Positions 1-4,984 of a stretch of DNA of 5,285 bases are shown here, piece by piece. Numbering within the stretch: the first letter of the stretch is position 1; every line of letters begins with the position of its first letter. Position numbers and translations under genes: made by a program. Below the pieces are notes generated by a model. The model was not told where the DNA came from. It worked only from the letters and a program-made list of their open reading frames with translations, and did not search any database. The stretch is taken from contig CABUTP010000114.1 of assembly GCA_902494545.1 (NCBI GenBank), positions 1 through 5,285 of the forward strand, in the 5' to 3' direction. The DNA comes from an uncultured Collinsella sp. GTDB taxonomy: Bacteria; Actinomycetota; Coriobacteriia; Coriobacteriales; Coriobacteriaceae.

Positions 1-228
1 GAGGTCGGCGTCGAGCTCGTCGGCGATCGTCTGAGCTACGGCAGCGGTGTGGCCCTGTGCCGAGTAGTAGGCCACGAGGACGTTGCCGCCTGCAGCGGGC
101 GCGGCGGCGGGCTCGTCCTCGACGGCGGCTTGGCCGCCGTCACCCTGGCTGCAACCGGAGAGCATCGTTGCGCACAGCGCGGCTCCGAGCAGGAAGTTTC
201 TTCTGGTCACGGTCGGGTTTGCGGTCAT
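1..228 (-). CDS. Exported flavodoxin-family lipoprotein, N-terminal part (gene runs off the left edge)
   Basis: Seventy-six N-terminal residues are visible. Residues 8-14 read TRRNFLL, a twin-arginine signal, and residues 23-26 read LSGC, a lipobox with Cys26 as the lipidation site. The mature protein should therefore be exported folded by Tat and anchored outside the membrane. A low-complexity Ala/Gly/Glu linker (about 29-48) leads into a flavodoxin fold: strand NVLVAYYS (49-56) followed by the FMN-phosphate loop SAQGHT (56-61) and a helix. The ATG at 226-228 is preceded by AAGGAG (237-242) with a 7-nt gap, which fixes the start. It lies 46 bp downstream of the aldo/keto reductase on the same strand, so the two are probably cotranscribed. 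Family knowledge: flavodoxins carry electrons through FMN. Inference: an extracytoplasmic electron carrier or flavin reductase partner. The C-terminal half, and so the subfamily, is not visible. Confidence 0.88.
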   Translation of the reverse strand, partial: MTANPTVTRRNFLLGAALCATMLSGCSQGDGGQAAVEDEPAAAPAAGGNVLVAYYSAQGHTAAVAQTIADELDADL

Positions 229-274
229 GGGGCATCTCCTTCGTTGGCTTGGTTGGTCCGTTATCGTCTGAGCG

Positions 275-1123
275 CTACTCCTGCGCGTCGAAATCGGGGC
301 GTATGGCCAGGTAGCCCGCGAGTGCCTCCTCGGTGGCGGTGTAGTAGGTCATGGTCCCGTCGAGCTTGGCAATCTCGGCCATCTCGTCTTCGGTGAGGGA
401 GAAGTCGAAGATGTTCGCGTTGTCGGCGATGTGGGCGGGGTTCTTGGAGCCGGGGATGATGGAGGTGCCCATCTGCACGTGCCAGCGCAGGATCACCTGG
501 GCCGGGGTCTTGCCATACTTCTCGGCGAGAGCGACGAAGACGGGCTCCTCCAGAAGACCTTTGTCGCCGTGGCCGAGTGGGTACCACGCCTCGATCACCG
601 TGCCGTATGGCGCGAGGTAGGCGCGCAGGTCGCGCTGGGCGTGGTAGGGGTGGCACTCAACGGTCACGAGCTGCGGCTTGATGTCGGCGACCTCGATGAC
701 CTCGGCGATCTTGTCTTGCGGGAAGTTGGAGAGGCCGAGGGCGCGCACCTTGCCCGCGCGGTACGCCTCCTCCATCGTGCGCCACGCGACCAGGTAGTCG
801 CCTACCGGCTGGTGCAGGATGAGCATGTCGACGTAGTCGAGCCCTAGGCGCTGGAGCGTGGCGTCCACCGCCGGCATGCCCGCGTCGTAGACACTCGGCC
901 AGAGCTTGGTGGAGACGAAGATCTTGTCGCGCGCGATGCCGCTCTTGGCGATGGCACGGCCCACGGCGCGCTCGTTCATGTAGGCGTTGGCGGTGTCGAT
1001 GTGCTCGTAGCCAGCCGTGAGCGCGGCGGTTGCGGCCGCCTCGGCCTCGGCCGGGGTCATGAGGAAGGTGCCCAAACCCTCGATGGGCATCTCTACGTCG
1101 TTGTTGAGCTTCAGATACTCCAT
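275..1123 (-). CDS. Aldo/keto reductase (NADPH-dependent carbonyl reductase)
   Basis: A complete 282-residue TIM-barrel protein, the normal length for the 2,5-diketogluconate reductase-like AKR group. The catalytic tetrad is intact: Asp43 and Tyr48 in DTANAY, Lys73 in STKLW and His104 in LILHQP. The signature GLSNF is at 130-134, and the C-terminal NADP-binding segment IIPGSK is at 222-227, followed by HIADNANIFDF. These enzymes reduce aldehydes or ketones to alcohols with NADPH in the cytosol; the substrate cannot be inferred. The ATG at 1121-1123 is preceded by AAGGAGG (1130-1136) at 6 nt. It is the first gene of a leftward unit with the flavodoxin lipoprotein and is divergent from a LysR regulator, which is its likely controller. 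Nearly all codons end in G or C, more strictly than in the merR-hydrolase cassette to the right. Confidence 0.96.
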   Translation of the reverse strand: MEYLKLNNDVEMPIEGLGTFLMTPAEAEAAATAALTAGYEHIDTANAYMNERAVGRAIAKSGIARDKIFVSTKLWPSVYDAGMPAVDATLQRLGLDYVDMLILHQPVGDYLVAWRTMEEAYRAGKVRALGLSNFPQDKIAEVIEVADIKPQLVTVECHPYHAQRDLRAYLAPYGTVIEAWYPLGHGDKGLLEEPVFVALAEKYGKTPAQVILRWHVQMGTSIIPGSKNPAHIADNANIFDFSLTEDEMAEIAKLDGTMTYYTATEEALAGYLAIRPDFDAQE

Positions 1124-1204
1124 GGTCTCCTCCTTAATGGTGACTTTTCGAATACAAGGCTACGGCGTTTACTGACGCGCGAGAAGTTCACGTTGGAATG
1201 ATGG

Positions 1205-1223
1205 ATATAACCATGGGGTATAT
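1205..1223. promoter_or_regulatory. Candidate LysR-type operator (T-N11-A dyad)
   Basis: The 19-bp imperfect palindrome ATATAACCATGGGGTATAT lies in the divergent gap between the aldo/keto reductase and lysR. Seven of its eight outer base pairs match. It contains T1208-N11-A1220, the canonical LysR-family recognition pattern. Its centre is about 90 bp upstream of the reductase start codon and about 40 bp upstream of the lysR start. This fits the usual arrangement of an LTTR activating the divergent operon while repressing itself. I cannot pick a convincing -35/-10 pair for either gene here. Confidence 0.5.
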
Positions 1224-1242
1224 ACGGCACATAATGCGTGAC

Positions 1243-1248
1243 AGGAGG
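1243..1248 (+). promoter_or_regulatory. Ribosome binding site that decides the lysR start
   Basis: AGGAGG is followed by only 4 nt (ATCG) and then ATG at 1253. An in-frame GTG at 1238 would place this motif inside the coding region and has no Shine-Dalgarno of its own, so 1253 is preferred. The 4-nt spacing is tighter than at the neighbouring enzyme genes. Confidence 0.7.
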
Positions 1249-1252
1249 ATCG

Positions 1253-2152
1253 ATGTACAACCCACAGCTTGACACTTTCATCCGCGTGGCGGAGGCGGGC
1301 AGCTTCTCCAAGGCGGCACAAGAGTCCTTCATCACGCCCACGGCCGTCATCAAGCAGATGAACCTGCTGGAGTCGCGGCTAGGCCTTACGCTGTTCCACC
1401 GATCGCATCAGGGGCTTTCGCTTACGCGAGCAGGCAGGTCGCTGCTCGCCGACGCCCGCCATATCGTGCAGTACTCTCAAGAATCAATCGCACGCGCCCG
1501 CGTCGCCGAGCGCGGAGAGAAGCGCATCATCCGCGTGGGAGTGTCGCTCATGACGCCCAGCACGCCGCTCACGAAGCTATGGCCGAAGGTGAAGGAACGT
1601 TGCCCTGGCATGAGCCTTCAGGTGGTCACGTTTGAAAACACACCCTCGGCGGCGCGCGGTTTGGCGAACCTCGGGCAAGACATGGATATCGTGGTGGGGA
1701 TTTTCGACGATGCCTTTCTTAAAGAGCGCGGATGCCTGGGCCTCGAGCTTTCGCGCGAGCCGCTCTGGTGCGCCGTTCCCGTCGACAGCGAGCTCGCCAA
1801 ACGCGACATCGTCACATTCGACGACCTCCACAATCACAGTCTTATGCTTATACGCCGGGGCTGGAACACCGAAATCGACCGCGTACGCGACGAGATACTC
1901 TTGCATCATCCTCAAATCGCGCTCGTAGACTTCCCGCAATATCGGGTGGAGGTGTTCAATCGCGGCGCGAACGAGGACCTCGCGCTTGCGACGCTGCCGT
2001 TGTGGGCCAACGTCCACCCCATGCTCAAAACCGTCCCTACCGATTGGGACTGTCTCGTGTCTTACGGGCTGCTTCATTCGCCGCACCCCGCAGACCATGT
2101 GCGGGAGTTCCTCGATGCGGTGTCTGCCGTGCTCGAGGCAAAGCATCGATAG
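1253..2152 (+). CDS. LysR-family transcriptional regulator
   Basis: 299 residues from the ATG at 1253, the usual LTTR length. The N-terminal winged helix-turn-helix covers residues 1-60: LDTFIRVAEAGSFSKAA (6-22), recognition helix around 28-40 (TPTAVIKQMNLLE), then LGLTLFHRSHQGLSLTRAG (43-61), all family hallmarks. A linker helix follows to about 90, and the periplasmic-binding-protein-like effector domain starts near IIRVGVSL. The protein binds DNA as a tetramer and responds to a small ligand, which cannot be identified. It is divergent from the aldo/keto reductase-flavodoxin unit, with a T-N11-A dyad between them, so control of that unit and of itself is the likely role. A GTG at 1238 would add five residues; the ribosome binding site argues against it. 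It is followed by a strong terminator. Confidence 0.95.
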   Translation: MYNPQLDTFIRVAEAGSFSKAAQESFITPTAVIKQMNLLESRLGLTLFHRSHQGLSLTRAGRSLLADARHIVQYSQESIARARVAERGEKRIIRVGVSLMTPSTPLTKLWPKVKERCPGMSLQVVTFENTPSAARGLANLGQDMDIVVGIFDDAFLKERGCLGLELSREPLWCAVPVDSELAKRDIVTFDDLHNHSLMLIRRGWNTEIDRVRDEILLHHPQIALVDFPQYRVEVFNRGANEDLALATLPLWANVHPMLKTVPTDWDCLVSYGLLHSPHPADHVREFLDAVSAVLEAKHR

Positions 2153-2295
2153 GCAATCGCGAACAGATGCGCTTATGCCTATGGGAATAACGGGAACTGG
2201 CTTCTGAGCTTGCGTTTTGATACCGTCGAGTACCGCCCGATGTTGTTTCGGCGTCGCCATAGAGCAAAGCCATCAGCGAAATGACGGGAATAACA

Positions 2296-2330
2296 GCCTC
2301 CGAACCTTCTAGTTCGGAGGCCTTCTTTTT
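2296..2330 (+). terminator. Intrinsic terminator downstream of lysR
   Basis: A perfect 10-bp stem, GCCTCCGAAC (2296-2305) with GTTCGGAGGC (2312-2321), encloses a 6-nt loop and is followed by CTTCTTTTT. It is oriented for plus-strand transcription and lies about 145 bp past the lysR stop, between convergent lysR and merR. On the minus strand the stem is followed only by TGTTATTCCC, so it should terminate merR transcription weakly at best. Confidence 0.9.
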
Positions 2331-2383
2331 GCATGTCTGCCTAAAACGACTCTTTGCCAAAGCCCCTTGAGCATCGGGCGGCA

Positions 2384-2824
2384 TTATTGAGTGTGGGCGT
2401 TATCGTAGGTATCTTTGATTTCTTCCGGCAAATTGTCGGGAATCAGCGCCTTCACTCTATCCTCGTTGCCATCTTGGATCGCCTGCTCGTAGTACCAGCA
2501 TTTGAACTTCAACATATCCAGCGCACGGTTCATGTTCGCGATTTCCGATTCCATGTGGGCCTTCCGCTCCTCGAACATGGCCTTGCGCTTGGGATATGTC
2601 GATGGACCCTCCGCGCACCATTCCATGAACAGCCGGATGTCCTTGATCTCCATCCCAGCCTTCTTTAAGCATTCGATGACCCGAAGCGCCTCGAGTTCCG
2701 TATCGCCGAATCGGCGAATGCCGGATGTCCGCTCCAATTCCGGGAACAATCCCTGCTTGTCGTAATAGCGCAGCGTGGAAACGGGCAGACCGAACATATC
2801 CGCCACCTGTCCGATTGTGTACAT
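2384..2824 (-). CDS. MerR-family regulator, AdhR/NmlR-like (thiol-based carbonyl/electrophile sensor?)
   Basis: 146 residues from the ATG at 2822-2824. Residues 2-40 form the MerR winged helix-turn-helix: YTIGQVADMFGLPVSTLRYY, then DKQGLFPELERTSGIRRF. A long coiled-coil dimerisation helix runs from about 76 to 115 and contains KCWYYEQAI. No metal-binding cysteine pair typical of MerR/CueR/ZntR is seen. Instead Cys52 sits in VIECLKKAGM, the position of the reactive Cys52 of Bacillus subtilis AdhR in the CLKxTGM region. Known for that family: aldehydes or other electrophiles are sensed through this thiol and a divergent detoxification gene is activated. Cys70 and Cys109 are also present. The gene diverges from the CMD-cupin cassette across a classic MerR promoter. 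An in-frame TTG at 2837-2839 would extend it by five residues, with a poorly spaced AAGGAG upstream. Effector identity is inference. Confidence 0.93.
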   Translation of the reverse strand: MYTIGQVADMFGLPVSTLRYYDKQGLFPELERTSGIRRFGDTELEALRVIECLKKAGMEIKDIRLFMEWCAEGPSTYPKRKAMFEERKAHMESEIANMNRALDMLKFKCWYYEQAIQDGNEDRVKALIPDNLPEEIKDTYDNAHTQ

Positions 2825-2827
2825 GGT

Positions 2828-2833
2828 TCCTCC
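2828..2833 (-). promoter_or_regulatory. Ribosome binding site that decides the merR start
   Basis: On the minus strand GGAGG is followed by AACC and ATG (2824-2822), a 4-nt gap. The upstream in-frame TTG (2839-2837) would put this site inside the coding sequence. Starting at the ATG also puts the sensor-like cysteine exactly at position 52, as in AdhR. Confidence 0.65.
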
Positions 2834-2855
2834 GGACAAATCTCGAATTTACTCC

Positions 2856-2883
2856 TTGACCTAAAGTTAGGTTTAGGTATTAC
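2856..2883 (+). promoter_or_regulatory. MerR-activated promoter with operator dyad
   Basis: A -35 TTGACC (2856-2861) and a -10 TATTAC (2878-2883) are separated by 16 bp. Between and overlapping them is a perfect inverted repeat, ACCTAAA (2859-2865) with TTTAGGT (2872-2878), separated by GTTAGG. A dyad between the two promoter boxes is the defining architecture of MerR-family control. The half-site resembles those described for AdhR/NmlR members. It points rightward into the CMD-cupin cassette, with a predicted start near 2890 and an unusually long leader of about 210 nt. Confidence 0.85.
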
Positions 2884-2898
2884 CTTTATTTTCGTCAA
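2870..2898 (-). promoter_or_regulatory. Candidate promoter for merR overlapping its operator
   Basis: On the minus strand TTGACG (2898-2893), a 17-bp spacer and TAAACC (2875-2870) form a promoter with a good -35 and a weak -10. The -10 overlaps the inner part of the MerR dyad, so bound MerR would occlude it. This predicts autorepression, common in divergent MerR arrangements. Confidence 0.4.
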
Positions 2899-2918
2899 TA
2901 TATATAAGGAGTGCAAGG

Positions 2919-3038
2919 GATTTTCGCCAAAGGCGCGCGCTTGCCGGAACGGTTTTCGCCGGCGGCGTGAACGGCGTGGGCGAAATCGCCGGGCATCCCG
3001 CTCTGGAGCAGGCGCATCGAATGGGCATGGAAATCTAG
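2919..3038 (+). pseudogene. Coding-like remnant in the leader of the CMD-cupin cassette (3' end of a lost gene?)
   Basis: The 215 bp between the MerR promoter and the CMD-cupin gene contain no complete gene. One plus frame stays open to the TAG at 3036-3038 and reads like a protein C-terminus, for example TVFAGGVNGVGEIAGHP followed by ALEQAHRMGMEI. From about 2940 on, codon first positions are G-rich and roughly three quarters of third positions are G or C, as in real genes. There is no ATG near its beginning; the first in-frame start-like codons are GTGs at 2967 and 2976. An orphan AAGGAG (2906-2911) sits just upstream, where a promoter-proximal gene should have begun. Inference: an internal deletion removed the body of the first gene. 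Gly-rich FAGG-type ends occur in FAD-dependent oxidoreductases, but I do not recognise the family. It may instead be untranslated leader. Confidence 0.35.
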
Positions 3039-3098
3039 GCGCGGCTTAGCTGCGCGAAAGCAGTTTGTACTCAAAACCATCGACAGGAGGAATCAAAC

Positions 3099-3863
3099 AT
3101 GACGATTAAGCAGACAGCGGGCAGGGATGCCCTGGGGGACTTTGCCCCCAAATTTGCGCAGCTCAATGACGATGTGCTGTTCGGCGAGGTATGGAGTCGA
3201 GAAGACGGGCTTTCCCTTCGAGATCGCAGCATAGTGACGGTGGTTGCCCTAATGGCGCAGGGCCTGACGGACTCTTCGTTTCAATATCATCTGATGTCCG
3301 CAAAGAACAATGGCGTGACCAGGGCTGAGATAGCGGAAATCCTTACGCATGCGGCGTTTTATGCGGGATGGCCCAAGGCGTGGGCGGCCTTTCGCATGGC
3401 GAAGGAGGTCTGGGCGGATGACAATGCCGCTGATGCAAGAGCTAAGCATCAAAACGAGATGGCCTTTCCCATCGGTGCCCCCAACGACGCATTTGCGAAG
3501 TACTTTATCGGGCAAAGCTACCTCGCGCCCCTTTCCACCGAGCAGGTCGGCATTTACAACGTTACGTTCGAGCCAGGCTGCCGCAACAACTGGCACACCC
3601 ATCACGCCAAAAGCGGCGGCGGGCAGATTCTCGTCTGCGTGGCTGGCCGAGGGTTTTACCAGGAATGGGGCAAACCGGCACAGGAGCTGTGCCCCGGCGA
3701 TGTAGTAAATATTCCCGCAGGCGTAAAGCACTGGCACGGTGCGGCGCCCGACAGCTGGTTCTCCCATCTCGCGGTGGAGGTTCCGGGCGAGGAGGCCTCC
3801 AACGAGTGGTTGGAGCCCGTGGACGACGAGCAATACCTTAAAGCGACTGACAAGGAGGTTTAG
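3099..3863 (+). CDS. Carboxymuconolactone decarboxylase-like/cupin two-domain protein
   Basis: 254 residues. Residues 15-105 are a CMD/AhpD-like helical domain: FGEVWSREDGLSLRDRS (28-44), VALMAQGL, then EILTHAAFYAGWPKAWAA (80-97). It lacks the AhpD CxxC pair, so it is CMD-like rather than a peroxidase. Residues 150-227 are a cupin barrel. Motif 1 is PGCRNNWHTHHAKSGGGQ, with His166, His168 and Gln176; motif 2 is PGDVVNIPAGVKHWH, with His211 and His213. Together these can bind one divalent metal. The usual Glu of cupin motif 1 is Gln, as in the Mn-dependent cupin hydroxynitrile lyases, and the spacing to it is widened by a Gly-rich insert. Start: ATG at 3099 with AGGAGG at 3085-3090, 8-nt gap. 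It is the first intact gene after the MerR promoter and is translationally coupled to the hydrolase. Its reaction is unknown; a decarboxylase, isomerase or lyase on a small organic acid or carbonyl is plausible. Confidence 0.93.
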   Translation: MTIKQTAGRDALGDFAPKFAQLNDDVLFGEVWSREDGLSLRDRSIVTVVALMAQGLTDSSFQYHLMSAKNNGVTRAEIAEILTHAAFYAGWPKAWAAFRMAKEVWADDNAADARAKHQNEMAFPIGAPNDAFAKYFIGQSYLAPLSTEQVGIYNVTFEPGCRNNWHTHHAKSGGGQILVCVAGRGFYQEWGKPAQELCPGDVVNIPAGVKHWHGAAPDSWFSHLAVEVPGEEASNEWLEPVDDEQYLKATDKEV

Positions 3864-3865
3864 GT

Positions 3866-4836
3866 ATGGAACAGTTGAATCTGACGCAGGAATGGGACAA
3901 GGTATTTCCCAAAAGCGACAAGGTTGAGCACAGCAAGGCGACCTTCCATAACCGATACGGCATCACGCTGGTGGCTGACGTCTACGTGCCTAAGAACGCG
4001 GAAGGCAAGCTGCCCGCCATCGCCGTCAGCGGCCCTTTTGGCGCGGTGAAGGAGCAGTCCTCCGGTCTGTACGCGCAGAAAATGGCGGAGTTGGGCTTTT
4101 TGCAATTGCCTTTGACCCGTCCTATACCGGCGAGAGCGGCGGCACACCCCGCTATGTAGCATCGCCGGACATCAACACCGAGGACTTCTGCGCAGCGGTG
4201 GATTTCCTCTCTGTGCAGGAAAGCGTTGACCCGGAGCGTATCGGCATCATCGGTATCTGCGGTTGGGGCGGCATGGCAGTCAATGCGGCGGCCATAGACA
4301 CCCGTATCAAAGCTACCGCGGCTATGACCATGTACGATATGACCCGCGTGACCGCAAACGGCTATTTCGACGCCGAGGATTCCGAGCAGGCGCGCTTTGA
4401 AAAGCGGAAAGCGCTGAACGCGCAGCGCACCGAGGACTATAAAAACGGCAGCTATGCGCTGGCGGGCGGCGTGGTCGATCCGCTACCGGAGGATGCGCCG
4501 CAGTTTGTAGCGGACTATAACGCCTACTACAAAACTCCGCGAGGCTATCATCCCCGCAGCCTGAACTCCAACGGTGGCTGGAATGTGACGTCCTCGCTGT
4601 CGTTTTTGAATATGCCGATTTTGCAATATAGCGGCGAAATCCGCTCAGCTGTGTTGCTGGTGCATGGCGAGAAGGCGCACTCCCGCTATTTCAGCGAAAC
4701 CACGTACGGCAAGCTGACGGGGGACAACAAGGAATTGCTCATTATCCCTGGTGCCAGCCACACCGACCTTTACGATCAGATGGACATCATTCCGTTTGGA
4801 AAGCTGAAGGCATTCTTTGAGGAATACCTGAAATAA
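3866..4836 (+). pseudogene. Alpha/beta hydrolase (YcjY/dienelactone-hydrolase-like), frameshifted at a T5 run
   Basis: Two frames together make one hydrolase of about 323 residues. The first runs from the ATG at 3866 (AAGGAGG at 3852-3858 inside the end of the upstream gene, 2 nt after its stop) and is correct to Gly77-Phe78. It then reads out of frame to a TAG at 4157-4159. The other frame continues the protein from 4099 to the TAA at 4834-4836: FAIAFDPSYTGESGGTPRY, then VDPERIGIIGICGWGG. Restoring one T in the run 4097-4101 gives GFFAIAFD and a continuous protein. The nucleophile elbow GICGWGG has Cys (codon 4258-4260, about residue 132) where most relatives have Ser, as in dienelactone hydrolase. 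A downstream HGEKAHSRYF and the GASHTD His (codon 4759-4761, about residue 299) could complete a triad. Family knowledge: cleaves esters, lactones or similar. As written, the product would be a 97-residue fragment plus a possible restart near 4198. A sequencing error is equally possible. Confidence 0.88.
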
Positions 4837-4909
4837 GGCGTGCCTTGATTTAATGGCAAGTCTCCAGCAACGATTCTTCTAAAGAGTGGGAGTAGCTGAA
4901 ACGAGGCGA

Positions 4910-4938
4910 TTGAATAACTCCATCTGTTTTGGTTAAAA
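4910..4938 (+). promoter_or_regulatory. Weak candidate promoter for the flavin reductase-like gene
   Basis: TTGAAT (4910-4915), a 17-bp spacer and TTAAAA (4933-4938) resemble a sigma-A promoter with a poor -10. The predicted start, near 4945, would place the hairpin at 4947-4968 at the very 5' end of the transcript. The 148-bp gap after the hydrolase and the absence of a clear plus-strand terminator leave read-through from the MerR promoter equally possible. Confidence 0.3.
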
Positions 4939-4946
4939 CAAAAAAA

Positions 4947-4968
4947 TATGCCGCGCGCCTGCGGCATA
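4947..4968. other. Hairpin beside an A-tract: minus-strand terminator or 5' leader stem
   Basis: TATGCCGC (4947-4954) pairs perfectly with GCGGCATA (4961-4968) across a 6-nt loop. On the plus strand an A-run precedes it (4940-4946) and AAGGAGG follows directly (4969-4975), so it is not a plus-strand terminator. On the minus strand the stem is followed by a run of seven T residues, the form of an intrinsic terminator for leftward transcription. If the candidate promoter just upstream is real, it would instead be a 5'-terminal stem next to the ribosome binding site. Confidence 0.6.
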
Positions 4969-4984
4969 AAGGAGGGAGATTTCT

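Noticed and set aside
1577..2260. A 227-codon open frame on the minus strand opposite lysR
   Set aside because: It lies antisense to a clear LysR gene, has no ribosome site and shows no recognisable domain. Long antisense frames are expected in GC-rich coding DNA.
2153..2295. Possible small gene or small RNA between lysR and its terminator, with GGGAATAAC repeated at 2183 and 2286
   Set aside because: No promoter, ribosome site, tRNA fold or recognisable protein is visible. The 9-bp repeat is too short to mean much. It reads as a long lysR 3' untranslated region.
3039..3055. GCGCGGC-TTA-GCTGCGC hairpin ahead of the CMD-cupin gene as a terminator or attenuator
   Set aside because: The stem has a G-T wobble and a 3-nt loop, and no T-tract follows on either strand. 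No alternative antiterminator pairing was seen.
2895..3080. Small minus-strand open frame of 61 codons in the MerR/CMD-cupin gap
   Set aside because: It has no ribosome site, runs through the MerR-side leader and resembles no protein. The plus-strand frame has the more gene-like codon pattern.
3249..3833. A 194-codon open frame on the minus strand opposite the CMD-cupin gene
   Set aside because: It is a mirror frame of a well-supported two-domain gene, with no family match.
4097..4103. Programmed -1 ribosomal frameshift in the hydrolase
   Set aside because: The site reads C TTT TTG, not X XXY YYZ. I saw no clear downstream pseudoknot or upstream Shine-Dalgarno-like stimulator, and these hydrolases are normally encoded in one frame.
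4198..4836. A separate 212-residue gene starting with ATG at 4198
   Set aside because: The start-like codon here is GTG inside a continuous hydrolase reading frame that extends upstream to 4099. No ribosome site precedes it, so it is the second part of the frameshifted gene.
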